NCBI GenBank assembly: GCA_027946555.1
Contig: JAPEVC010000198.1
Location: 1 to 64,000, forward strand
From: Gnomoniopsis sp. IMI 355080
Taxonomy: Eukaryota > Ascomycota > Sordariomycetes > Diaporthales > Gnomoniaceae
Direction of reading: 5' to 3'
DNA: 64,000 nucleotides
This document shows positions 12,857 to 24,390 of the stretch, in pieces. The position numbers and the translations under genes are program-made. How positions within the stretch are numbered: position 1 is the stretch's first letter; the number at the start of each line of letters is the position of its first letter. Under the pieces are notes generated by a model. The model made no database searches, was not told where the DNA came from, and saw nothing but the letters and a program-made list of their open reading frames with translations.

Positions 12857-14140
12857 ATGTCCACTCCAAACACGCCATCTGGAAACCCAATATCTGCCTG
12901 TGCAACACCAGTAGCAGGCCCAGCTTCTGCTTCCAATACCTTGATATCTTCTTTACCGCCCTCATCAACCCCTCAACCAGTCCAGCCAATCCAGTCACCA
13001 GAGTCACCAGAGCAAGCATTAAACCTTCAGCCAGCAGCATCACTCGCACCATTACTGCAGCCTCTTCCTCGAGGACGGCCTTCTAAATCGAAACCCGACC
13101 TTCCAACTGCTGAGGCACATTGGGAACTTGCAGGTGGCACACATGAGCAGGATGTCTGGAACGACCCCGCAAGTCCCGCCTCTATGGTCCATGCACCACC
13201 TTCTCAGTCTCAACTTCAGGTACAATACGAAAGACCACCGCCACCGGAGCCGGCTTATGTACGGGGTGGACATCTCCTTGGGGGCTACAATACCGCTCGA
13301 TATGCAGGGCATCCCACAGCACATCCTAAGTTTAACGCAGGCGGGCGAGTGATTGTTCTTACTAATGCAAGCAATCTCCAGGCATGGGTACAGCAGATCA
13401 GCTACATTGCTCGCTCGCTATCATGCTTTGACGAACTCACAAAACGCTTCACCAGCTTCCCTCAACCATCTACAGTCCAGCTGTTTATATGCGAGACTCG
13501 CTTCGCTACTGCGTTCCGAGTGCTCGAGGGGTCAATATCCGGTCCTGTCTGGGCCTATATGAGAGTCCTGGGCTTTTCGTCCATTCCAGAGGCTGGCGAG
13601 GGTCTCATGTCACCAACACCAGCAGACTGCTTTGATTACGCCAAATTTGCCGCCTCGAGAATGGCTGTGCCTGGCACACCTGAGCAGCCCGCGGAGGAGA
13701 GGAAGAGGATGGTACGAGAGGTCCTGACAGCCCAGGCCACGAGTTATCCTAGCGAGCGCGTCTACAAGAAGGGGATACAGTGGCTGCGGCTAGCCTGTGA
13801 CAGTCTCATCAAGCAGGGCGATTTTGAGCTCGCCGAGTCTTTGTACGACCCATTGCCTGACTGGGCACCCAGGCCGCCTGGGTATCTGGAGCCCACAATC
13901 CCAACGAACGGTGCGGACAGCCCGACGGAGCAAGTTGGCAGGGAAACCATCTCAGCTGCGGAAGCGGCCCACATGTCGCTTTTAAATGGCGCAACAAATA
14001 CACACTCGAGGGCTTCAAATCCGCCCAAGCTTGTACCAGAGGGACACAAGCCGAGCAAGAGGAAGCGAGCGAAGAAAGACGTGGGTCCGAAATCAAGCAG
14101 ACCGAGTATGCCTCCAGCAGGCACCGACACTGTGGACTAG
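12857..14140 (+). CDS. Uncharacterised fungal protein with disordered, basic termini
   Basis: A single uninterrupted exon of 427 residues. The ATG lies in a favourable context (ATCATGTCC). Residues 1-130 are rich in P, S, T and Q. A structured middle of about 130-330 contains VIVLTNASNLQAWVQQISYIARSL and a later segment with several aromatic and hydrophobic residues. The C-terminal 50 residues hold a basic cluster (KPSKRKRAKKD) that could be a nuclear localisation signal. The phrase around NASNLQAWVQQI faintly recalls gag-like or UBN2-type domains of retroelement origin, but the match is too weak to name it. I do not recognise the family. It is transcribed away from the helicase gene. Coding appearance is good; function is unknown. 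Confidence 0.6.
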   Translation: MSTPNTPSGNPISACATPVAGPASASNTLISSLPPSSTPQPVQPIQSPESPEQALNLQPAASLAPLLQPLPRGRPSKSKPDLPTAEAHWELAGGTHEQDVWNDPASPASMVHAPPSQSQLQVQYERPPPPEPAYVRGGHLLGGYNTARYAGHPTAHPKFNAGGRVIVLTNASNLQAWVQQISYIARSLSCFDELTKRFTSFPQPSTVQLFICETRFATAFRVLEGSISGPVWAYMRVLGFSSIPEAGEGLMSPTPADCFDYAKFAASRMAVPGTPEQPAEERKRMVREVLTAQATSYPSERVYKKGIQWLRLACDSLIKQGDFELAESLYDPLPDWAPRPPGYLEPTIPTNGADSPTEQVGRETISAAEAAHMSLLNGATNTHSRASNPPKLVPEGHKPSKRKRAKKDVGPKSSRPSMPPAGTDTVD

Positions 14141-15431
14141 GTTGCCCCAGATGTCGCTTTTGTGTCGAGAGGGGCGGAGGATTCGGGGCCAGCTGGGGCT
14201 CGAACTCCCGAGGAAAGCTTCATGATTGACAAACAGGGTCGTGCGCATTTTTTCCCAAGCCCACATATCCAACGTCGCTTGTGGCCTGGACAAGGCCGGT
14301 CTGGGCGACCTCACGAAGTCCAGTCTGCCGGCAAAACCGAGCAATGTGAATATTTGGAGACGACCCCACAAGAAGGCGGACTTTTCGATGAACCAGGCAT
14401 GTATTAGTCTTAACGCGACGTTGAGACACTTTTACGAGAAGAATTGGCTCGTGCGGTGAATCATCATGAGGTCTTCCCAGGCGATAGAGAAATTTGAGGG
14501 GAGAAGCCGTCTTGTATTATGCGAAGTTGCCTACCAAATTGCACCTGGTGTGTCTAGATCCTTGGGGTACGGTGAAGCAGGAAAGGCAAGCAGGTAATTA
14601 TAGGGCTCTGCTCTCTACGGAGAGCAGCCGCGCTGTGGATCATCTTCTGCTGAGAATCAGCATCCAAAGCTGAAGTCGCTTGGTGGCCGCATTCACAGGT
14701 GCCCGTTCGAGAGATGCAGCGTCATCACGGTAATTTCTCACTGAAGAAAGAGTGTCACCCCAGGGGATCACTAAGGAGTCCCGCGAACAAGTTTTCGTTT
14801 CTGAGTTAGATAGGTGTTGCATAAGGGCCGGCGTCAGAATGCTTTGCCTCCTACAAAAGCCAGATACCCAATCATATATAGTTCATATGCGCCATTGTTG
14901 AGTTCAAAGGAGCCTAACTTCAAGATCTTTCTCCTGTTAACCTCCTCCTGCCTGGTGACGAGTCATCGACGATGTCGCTGGACACTGCCCGTCCCACCGT
15001 ATATACGTGTGAGTCTCTGAGGCTTCGATGTATCACTGCGCACCACCTCTCTAGGAGTATGGCTGTGACTATCTACCCAAGTAGATACACAGTGCCTTGC
15101 TAAGACCCATGTGGGGAGCGCTTCCGAGGTTGATTCACAGACCTACCTATATGGAGCGTTTCTCGGGATTTGTCGCTTGTATGGGGTCATAGCAACGCTT
15201 CTTTTTGATACATGTGATTGTAAAGGTCTATGAGCGGCCAAATCCAACAGAGCGCAGATTCCAGCATGATGCCACCATGTCGAGTGGGGACGTTGCTTAT
15301 GTGCCACGATGCAGCGGATGAGGCAGAGATTTGCATGGCGCTGGCCGCTGGGTGCTACATGCACAATTCAAAATCTTTCCCAGGCTGCGAGAGATTTGAG
15401 CTCCAAGTCCACATTTACGGCCATCGGAACG
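14141..15431. other. Intergenic region, no gene supported
   Basis: About 1.3 kb between the hypothetical gene and the hydrolase remnant. It contains short open frames without features and an ACCTACCTA-type word near 15142. No RNA gene or repeat pair was recognised. Confidence 0.45.
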
Positions 15432-17013
15432 ATGAAGTTCAACATCAAATTGGTCAAGACCCTCAGCTCCGAAGGGTCGACGCAAACGTTGGACACACTG
15501 CCGGCCGTTTAAGTCGGTCTAACGGTCCTATATCCAGATGGAGACGACAACGCGGCCCTGGTGGATATTATCACCGTCCATAGTTTCTCGGGCCATCCGC
15601 AAAGCACATGGACGAATTTTGAGACCCGGGAGTATTGGCCCTCGAAATCCTTGCCAGAGGACTTTCCCAAGTCTCGCATCATGGCTTCGGCTACAGCACG
15701 AGCGCTTCGCCGTTCCACAAGAGCACTGCCATTATCTCTGAGATTTCCAAACAGTCTATCAGCCACTTAAGCAACAAGAGAAAGAGTGAGGCGCAGAAAA
15801 AGCGACCATAATTCTTGTTGCGCATTCACTTGGGGGTATTGTGGTCAAGGAGGTACCAACTTGAGTTTTGTCCCGGTTCAGTTCCCGAATGCCAGTTGAA
15901 TGACTTTTCCTTAGTTCCTTCATGTCGCCTCAAATACTGGTCTTGAGCCACTCGCCAACTCTGTCTGTGGTATCATCTTCCTCGGCACCCCTCACAAAGG
16001 GAGTCACCTTGCCAGTGTCATGGATGTCATGAGCAGCGTAGTGAAGACCTTTGCGCGGGCGCTTCCAACCGATCTTATTATCATCAAGGATCTCTCCAGC
16101 AACAGCCGCCGCTTCCTGGAGCTAGACGGGCTGCTAAGGGTCAACTTGGAACATCTACAGCTTCTATGAGCTATTGCCGATGGATCCGCTCAAGAAGCCA
16201 CTGGTGGAGTGACACTCGGCGCTGCTCAACCTGCAGAGCGAGATTGAGCAGATCGGCCTCGATGCGGACCATCGCCATGTGTAAGCCGGCGGACTGGAAT
16301 CATGAGACGATTGCGCAGAGGATCATGATCATAATGAATCGACACCTGAAGTAGGCAAGAATCAGTACTCAGAGGAACTGATCGGGATGACCAACGCGTT
16401 CGCCTCTAGGCAAATAGAGCATATATCCCTTCTCACTAAAGAACTACATGAGGGGACAGCAGGTGAAAGCATGCCACCTACATTTACCGCCCTCATCCAG
16501 CAGACCGTCAGTCTTCATATGAGGAGTCCAGAAGGCCCCACCGATGATTATGGACTCGAAGGAATGCTGAAACTCGTCCCATTGCACAAGACCAAGAGCT
16601 TCGTCGAAAACCTTCAAGTCATTATGAGGCGCGCCAACTCTTTTGCAGATCTTCTCCCGCTAGTTGAGAGGCAGAACGAGCAGAGAAAGGCAGAGGCCCT
16701 CGTGGCTTTGGAACGTAAGGCAATCGAGGAGCGGGTCCAGGAGTTCATGGCAGAGGATGCGCGTCTGAAGGAGGCCTTGAAATACCGACGTTCACGAAGC
16801 CCTTCGTCACTTTGGTGCGGTGGTTTCAGAGATACCTCACATCGGCATAATCAATTTAAGACGGAGCGCCAGCACTGATCCAAGTCGCCGTCAAACCGTT
16901 CTCGGTCTCGCTCCCCGATTCCTACCAATGCTGAAGTGATTAGGGATCGACTTCGCAATGTTCAGCAAGATCAGGCTCTATCCAGTCGCTCAAACAGATC
17001 CGACAGCGATTGA
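15432..17013 (+). pseudogene. Decayed alpha/beta-hydrolase gene (SesB-like / lipase-type)
   Basis: Family signatures can be read in order but not in one frame. From ATG 15432 a short start MKFNIKLVKTL is followed by an in-frame TAA near 15510. The segment DGDDNAALVDIITVHSFSGHPQSTW then matches the N-terminal strand and oxyanion region of this family, with WPSKSLPEDFPKSRI further on. A frameshift occurs near 15809, just before IILVAHSLGGIVVKE, the nucleophile elbow with catalytic Ser. A probable intron (GTACCA...CTTAG) leads to GLEPLANSVCGIIFLGTPHKGS. Later pieces QIGLDADHRHVCKP and a charged helical tail (16387-16878) are in other frames, and one TGA at 16876 separates the tail from an RSRSRSP-type end at 17013. 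In fungi this hydrolase fold is often the effector part of self/non-self recognition genes. I read this copy as inactive. Confidence 0.7.
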
Positions 17014-17355
17014 AAGTTGCAGAGCGAGTGCTCCATCCTTCCGACGTAAAACGTTTGGCCCGGGAGCCTCAAGACTGTGGTGGACTTTCCCAAAGATCAG
17101 ACACAGCTCAAGCCCATCTTCAACCCACACCCTCTCACAGACCTCGGTCGGGAGTTTGGCCAAACAGTCCATGCCCCCATGCCCACCCCCGGAATCGTGC
17201 AGACAGAGCTTAAACACAAACCATCTTCCAGCTTGCTTGATTGAGTATGTAATGTCGATGCTATATACTGTAGACCTCCTAGAAAATTAACCCTGGACAA
17301 ACAGTTCTATTACTTGGGTACGCCCATCGTGCCTCATGAATTTGTCCGACTCGTT
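17014..17355. other. Short intergenic gap
   Basis: About 340 bp between the end of the hydrolase remnant and the stop codon of the convergent kinase gene. Nothing specific is visible. Confidence 0.4.
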
Positions 17356-19480
17356 CTAATCGTTTGGCATAACCGAATGATGCAGTCTCGCGCCTTCCGA
17401 GGGTGTGTAGGTGTCTAGTCTCGGTTGGGCCTGCATGACATGGCGCTGCGATGTCTCATTCAGCTCTGCCAGAATTCCTGGAGGTCTGATCCAGGTAGTG
17501 AACCTGATGTCTGGCTCCGAGCAATAAGTTGTGTTTGACATGTTCTGGTCCATTTCTCGTAGTCTCTGAACCAACTCCGAGGATGATTTCCGCTGTTGTT
17601 CTGATGAAAGAACCAGAAGCATATCTTTTTCGATCAGATCGAGGAGGTCATGCACCCAACGGGTACACTTAGAATGCCTGTGAAGCTCGCATATCATCTA
17701 CATCCACCCACGTCAGCGCAGTAAACAAGGAGCTAGAGTTGAGCATCATCGAACCAAAGTCGAGATGTGGCTGTTACTATTGAGCATACCTTTGAAACAG
17801 CTTCTTTGACCGTAAAAATGTACTCCGTGTGATTTCCCTCGCAGCGTTTGATGTCGAAGAAGATGTCAGTATTGGCTCCGCTAATGAATGTTGTAGTTCG
17901 ATCCCTGTCAAAGTCCTTTTTGCCCGAGGTACCCTTTAGCAGCCAACAGGCCATTTCCAGGTAGAGGCAACCGATGGACCATATATCGAAAGCTCTGGTA
18001 ATTTTGCCGCCTGCTATGTCGCACTCAGGGGGCCTGTAAGATGGCGTCAGTCTCAAGCCAGCAGAGTCATTCGGCATCATAGACCTGCTTTTGGCGGTAT
18101 TCAGAGCAGCCAAGCCAAAGTCAGATAGAACGAGGATGCCTCGGTCCTGGGGACTCTTGTTCGTCATGTACCACAAAATGTTCTCGGCCTTGATGTCTCC
18201 ATGTCGTCCAAACCGTCCGGCAGTGTCCAAATGCTGGGGGTTGTGGATAAGACTTATGGCCTCCATGATCCCCAAGCACTGCTTCGAAACCCATCGAAGT
18301 AGGCTCAAGTCTGCCAGATCCGGTGCCCGATGCATGTCCCAGTATGCATCGAGATCACGTTCTGCCCACGGGAAAATCATATGGTAGTAACCATCTTGAG
18401 TGAAGGTGGCCAACAATGTGACCAGATGTTTGTGGACTTTTCCATTGAATCTTTTGAGTGCTTGTACTTCCTTGTTGAACTCTTCGTGTTCTTTTCGCTT
18501 GAGCTTCTTGACCGCGAACAGTCCATCTGCAACATTGATCTGAAACGGTCAGCTTACTGATGGTCAATGAGGATCAGAACCAAGAGAGGATCAAACCTGA
18601 CAACGGAGGGTCAAATAATTGGAAAACTTACAGCTCTCAAAGTCTCACCAAACTTGTGACACATCGGATGGATCGTGACCTTGTAAACAGTTCCGAATCC
18701 ACCAGACATTGCAGGAACGGGTATGAGATTTTCTTCCATTTTGCACCACGGAAGTATGTCCTCCTTGTCAAGCTCCAGATGGGAAATGGTGTTGTCATTA
18801 TCGTTCAGGCCAAAAATGGGAGGCATTAGGCGCCTCTGGAGGTTGGCAAAATCCTCGAAATTCAGTGCTCTCCAACGGCGCAGACAGCAGTGGGCTATTG
18901 GATCACCTTTACGATGAAACAATGGGCGATTGCCTCCTCGATTTGGTTTGAATACCAGTGGCAGGTCTCGGTCCGCGATTCCACCTTGCTCACATTGTTT
19001 CAATGTATGACGAACGTCGTCGAGCTTGGTGGCGAGCAACAGTATAGTGAAGACAAGCACGCGTCTACCGTTTGGGGAACCTGCAATGTCTTTTGCAAAA
19101 GCAGAGGCTGTATCTTGGTCGAAATTGTCGTCAAATTCGGTCAATTCATCCGCTATAGAGTCTTGTGTCACGAGTGCTTGCCATACAGGCGGAGGCCAGA
19201 AACTTTGCTTCACTCCTCCCACGGCATGCTCCACTCGAGCACCCCAAATTCGGTCGTACAATGATTGAGAAGTGTCGGATGATGTAGAAGGGGTATGGAA
19301 ACTTTGTCTTTCCACGTTTTCGGGTGCATGTGGCTTTGCTTCGGACTCGAACGTGGCTGCTCGTTCAAGAACTATTCTGGGGACCGCGGGATGCTTCTCA
19401 CCAGTATCGTCCTCAGGCGCAGGGACCGGGGGACGCTTGTCACCAGCATCGTCCCCAGGCGCAGAACCCTTAGGCAACAT
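17356..19480 (-). CDS. Protein kinase with a family-specific N-terminal domain (paralogue A)
   Basis: Three exons, 19480-18632, 18539-17790 and 17697-17356, encode about 646 residues. Both introns are 92 bp and in phase (GTAAGT...TTTCAG; GTATGC...TGTAG). Residues ~1-100 are disordered. Residues ~100-255 form a helical N-terminal region shared with the kinase at 24391-26995. The kinase domain starts with SGGFGTVYKVTIHP (~258-272), has the ATP-binding Lys in FAVKK (~294), the catalytic loop GRHGDIKAENIL (HGD at ~396-398, so Arg of HRD is Gly), DFG at ~423 and PSYRPPE. The catalytic Asp, Lys and Asn are kept, so activity is plausible. The substrate is unknown. It lies between a decayed hydrolase gene and a CorA-like gene. 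The family is common in filamentous ascomycetes, usually in accessory regions. Confidence 0.82.
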
Positions 19481-21799
19481 CCCAGATCTGTTGCAAAAAA
19501 ATCATCCAAGCACTGTTGTAGGGCAGCAGGGATATATGAATAACTTGACTGGAGGAGATATGATATGGATGCAAAGAACTTAGAAGCTCAAGTTGAATTC
19601 GACATCACTGGAACTTTGGTCAAATTGAACTTCTCTATCCAGTTGGGGGTAACACGAACAAGCAACTAAAACCATGCTACTCTTCCAGTGGCAGACCCTG
19701 GAGTTCTTATAAGGCTAGCTATGATACGGGACCTCAGAAGTCTCCAGAGCCGGGTCAAGCCTAGCCTCGAGGGATGAAAATAGACCCCGCGTGTGAGACT
19801 ATCAAGTCAGCCGTAATGCAGTGATTGTATGCAGACCAAAGTCCTCAGCAAATCAAAACAATATCCTCAAGCCTTGTGCGGGGTAGATTGGGTCTATCAT
19901 GCATCGTGGACAGTCAATATGGGAAGTCCTAGTGTCACAAGGCCGCAGAGCCGCAAAATCATAATATGTTCGGGACAGGCTGAAGACCCAGAAGCTCCAC
20001 CCAACTTGGTGACATCATGAATCCTGTTGACATTGCAAAGGCTACTTGCCTAAGTCCGAGAAGAACCGCTAAAACAATGAGGCCGAACCAGGGGTGACAT
20101 CAAGAAGGGACTCAGTATGAGAAACACTTAGGTAGGCAAGCATTTGTTGAGTGTCGGTGCGGGAACCACAACCGGGCACCTGACTGCTTGAGCTGTTGAC
20201 TACCTAAGAATATAAAGTTTCCGCTTAGGTACTCAAGGTGACAAGGTGGTCGTTTGGTTTGTATGCAATCCCGAAGCCAAGCAGAAAGGATAGACAATAC
20301 ATAGTACTTGGGGAGGGAGGAGGGAGGAGGCCTTTCCGGTGCTCGAAGTTTTGACCAGTGCGAATAAGCAGTTGCCTCTGACGATCAGTGGCGATTGAAA
20401 CGACCTCGGGAGGAAACTGCTTTCAGATTGAAGCTTTGGGGGTGAAGTCATCTCAGTGCTATCAAATTAAAATTGCCAAAGCCCTAGTCACCTAGGTACA
20501 CTCCCCTCCACTTGTACAAGCACATCAGTCAATGGCGTTTATGCAATATCTTTCCCGCCTTCCTTTCCAGTGCGCCAGAACATTGGTGGCTGAACCTATA
20601 AGATAAAGCATGCAAGTGCAAGCCCTTATTTCCATGCGCAATCCCGCTTCACCGGTGAGAAACGCCACGCAAATGCACCCAGAACCGAAGCAATGCAGTC
20701 GTCACCAGATCGATCCCTCCATCTCACTTGCAGTATCCGCCTACCTAAGTACCTGGGCATGTGAGCTGAATCACTGATAATGCTCTCGGTAAATTGCCTT
20801 CTCGAGACAGGCTTGCTCTTCCTGTTTTGTATCAGAACCACGGCTCAGGTGACTTCGCCATGTGACCTCAATAGCTCTATTTATGGCCATAGTATGGGGA
20901 ACGTACTGGAAGTAGGGCTCTTGGTATTGTACATTGAAAGCGTCCGCGTTTCCACTTCACTCAACGCTCAGATCAGCAATCATATTTATCGTTTCGAAAA
21001 GATACATCACTCACCAGCACTGATGACTTCCCATATCCGAAGAGCCGAACAAAGAAGGCTTCGAGACAGGCCTGCTCGGTGTAGGTGGCGCGGATACTCA
21101 GCGTAATCATGGTGGAAATTCGGTAGGTGTGGTCACACAGACCGGGATTACCGTACCAAAACCACGGATTCGTTCAAGCAGGCTGATGTCTGGGTATTTA
21201 CTAATCTGCAGATGGAATAACCTCCGGGCTCTGTTTGTAGAGGTGCAGGAGTGGGTTGCTACTTGGGCAAAGCTGCAGACCTGCAACGACTTCCGTTCGT
21301 GGGGCTTCAAGCCCAATAAATACAGCTCAAAGTGGCGGTCAACGCAACGTCAGCCCACCTGATTCTTGTGCCACCTTGCAAATTCTTAGTCCAACATGCA
21401 AATGCACGTATATAGGTAGCCAGCCATTCGCTAATCGCCCGGATTTCGAAGATAGGGTGACCGAGCGGCCACGTCTCTGGTGAAAAACAGACGCTGCTAC
21501 GGGCAGGCATACTTTTACCTAAACATGAGTTTGATTCCAGTAGCAAAGTGCAGTCCCTTGACTTCGCAACGGGAGGGGCGGTTGCTTCTGTCGCAGTTCG
21601 ACGTATGACGAGCATGTACACAGGGCAGAATCGGGCTTAGTCGCTCCATGGGTACATAAGGGGCACAACATTTGTGGCTGTGCAGGGCACGAGCGGGAGC
21701 GTGCGAGGTAAAAATTTCTTCTATTTTCTTCTGGGAATTATAAGCTCACCTGGCCAAGTATCAATCTAGTCTTGGGTCTATTGACGAGCACACTGAGCA
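19481..21799. other. 2.3-kb intergenic region rich in CTTAGG/CCTAGG words
   Basis: This is the upstream region of kinase A (minus) and of the CorA-like gene (plus). A TATAAG word at about 19707 could serve kinase A. TAGGTA-type palindromic words recur here (near 20127, 20201, 20224, 20490 and 20741). I found no protein gene, tRNA or transposon with confidence. Confidence 0.5.
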
Positions 21800-23718
21800 A
21801 TGGACTGGGACGAGGACTTCACCCGCGTGACGGATGAGGACTTCCGGAACGTGTGGAGATACGAAGCCAAAAGCACCACAGTCGTGCGTTTGAAATCAAG
21901 TGACCAGGTAAGACAGAACGCTTCGATTCCGCACAGAAGACATAGCTGACGAAGGCATAGACACCATATGTCTCCTCACTGGAGTCCAAAGAAGCATGGC
22001 GGGAATGGTTAAATTCGGTACTGCCACCAGGAGTCTGACATAGCCCCGGGCCACGAACGTGTTTAGCTGACTATAATTCAGGACGAATGCCCTAAGCTCG
22101 AAGCAGTAGATTCATCCCCGGGCTTGGTGTTGATGTAAGTTCGCCAGGTTTGAACGGTAAACAATGTCTTCGAGGCATCTTCGCTAACGGCCCCCATGTC
22201 TGGCTAAACGACCTGGTGAACGAGAGTTTGGGAATCCTCAACGAATGTCTTCAGATCAGTGGATGTCATTATATAAGAATAAAGAGCCGGTCGTCACTAA
22301 CGGCAAGAGAGCTCTGACATTCGCAAGTTTAGCTGAGAAGTCACCGGCCACGCCCCTTGGTAGTGGTCAGCGAAGCGTTCGGACCCTGCCTTTCTCCGAA
22401 GAAATATTTCGACTCATTGCTGAAAGGTTCTACGTCCATCACTCTATATCTGCCGTTGTAAGCAGGGCCGACATTCCATCGTTCTCAGCGACAGAGATCG
22501 AAATGAGGGACTCTAAAGGCTCTACACACCTTGCTAGAGGTATGATATGCCACCCGCCATGTCGGTGGAGGACGTACTGATAGAAAATGCGTAGTCTACA
22601 ATTGTCGCACAAGTAATGCTTGGGAAATAGATATGGCATTGACAGCTACTCACTTCCCACGATATGGACTCACATTCGCGATCCTATTCGGCTGTCCGTT
22701 ATCTATTGAGGCAGACGTCATCCAGCGACTCTCTAGAGCAAGCGGAGGGGCGAGTCACCCACTGGTACTTCCCGGTATATTCGCTGAACTAGAGAGAAGA
22801 AGGCATGTTGCAATCGTTGATAAAGTGATCGACCAAGTAGAGAGTCGGATTTACGAACTCGACTTTGCGTCAAACGGCACTTCAGCGATAGTGGATAAAA
22901 AAAGAGATCAGACCCATCGTGAGAAACGAGAGGATTTCCTCGACTTCTCTTATCTGAGAAATGGCCTTATTAGCTGGAAAAATCAACTACATAAGATGGC
23001 CAGACACGGCAGCAATCTTGATGGACACAGTATACAGGATGAAGAGCTCATTCCAACTCGTCCAGGATATCTCGAAGTCCAGACTATATTGCCAGGGCAC
23101 AAGAGTCTCGCTAGCCTAGATGTTGCTTCAATACCTATCGAGCGCAGCCACCAGCTGCACAAAACGAACCGCAAGATTCTAGACCGCCTTGAACACATTA
23201 TTGAAGAATACGACGATAAAATACGAGACTGTACTATGCGCCTCGATGGCATGGCGATGTCAACACAATGGGTACGTTTTAAAAGATATCGTGCCTCGAA
23301 TTCCTGAAACGCCTTTGCATTGGTAACGGAGAGCTGAATTTTCTCCAGGCACAAGGCGAGACGAACGTGGATATTGCATTGGCTACCGGTAGAGACTCAA
23401 AGCATATGCGATCGATCGCTTTGGTGACAATGGTTTTCTTACCGGGTACATTCTTTGCCGTGAGTTGCACCCCCCCCCCCCCAGAAAAAGGCTGTTCCTG
23501 ATCTTTTGATTTTCTAGGCTGTCTTTTCTATGAGTTTCTTCACTTGGTTCGATGACGGTGGAAGTAGTACAGCTCAAATCTCTTCTTACTTCTGGGTCTA
23601 TATTGTTTTCACCGTCGTCTCCACAGTATTGACTGTAGGCTTGTGGTATTATTACAACATTTGGCGGCATCATCGAAACCAGCAAATAGACGAGGAGATG
23701 CCTTTGCATGTGTTGTAA
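21800..23718 (+). CDS. CorA-like Mg2+ transporter family membrane protein
   Basis: The C-terminal half is secure. An intron at 22540-22594 leads to exon 22595-23271 (VYNCRTSNAWEIDMALTATHFPRYG), then introns 23272-23348 and 23460-23517, and the last exon ends at 23718. It gives the CorA-type stalk (RILDRLEHIIEEYD and GETNVDIALATGRDSKHMRSIA), a first transmembrane helix (LVTMVFLPGTFFAAVFSMSFF) and a second (YFWVYIVFTVVSTVLTVGLWYYY). The GMN selectivity motif of true CorA is replaced by a sequence around VFSMSFF, as in this fungal subfamily, so ion transport is unproven. The 5' end is modelled as exons 21800-21907, 21961-22017 and 22082-22134 (ending SPGLVL). The splice from 22134 into the frame read at 22245-22539 could not be resolved, so either an unseen intron boundary or a lesion lies there. 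It sits between two related kinase genes. Confidence 0.72.
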
Positions 23719-24390
23719 ACATCTGAAGTACGACTGGTACCGAAAATATTGTGAAAAGTTCTGTGTCTCACATGTCACAAGCTCTCGATCCGTGTTACCA
23801 GATCGTTCACGTCGTGTATATGGGTTGTCTGGGGAAGAGAGTGGCACGGGAAGCGGTGGGCTGACCCAAGATCAACTCAACAAGCCTACTAGGTATCGAC
23901 CAGTCCCACGAGCCCGCAATTTCTCAAAATGTATTGTTTAAGATTGCTTGTTGGCGCGGCTTGGGGTCATCATCTTTACCACCTTCATTTTGAATTACTT
24001 TCACATTGTACCTTAGTTCGACAGCATGCCTTTCAATATTTTTATACACAAGTACTGGGAAATGAACGCGAAATAGTATAATATGTGTCAAATGCGCTGT
24101 CCAACATTCGAAAGGTCATAAGTCTGATTAAAGAAGCCGTATATACATCATGCAACACATACCTAGGTAGGGGTTTGTGAATGGATACATTATGTAAGGG
24201 AGGGAAGCACTGGGAGAAGAATGTCGAGTCTTATCAGACCTCCAGGATCTCTATGCAGTGAATGACCTTCATTGATAACATATTAAAAAGGTCTACAGAG
24301 TCACGACTCTTTTTCCAACGTATGATACAACTTCAAAATAGTAATATCCTGATTCAACCGTTGACGTCCCCCGCGCTGGGCGTCAGGGAC
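23719..24390. other. Convergent intergenic region with TACCTAGGTA
   Basis: About 670 bp of AT-rich sequence between convergent stop codons. Two exact ACCTAGGTA words occur, at 24161 and 24389. No gene is supported. Confidence 0.5.
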
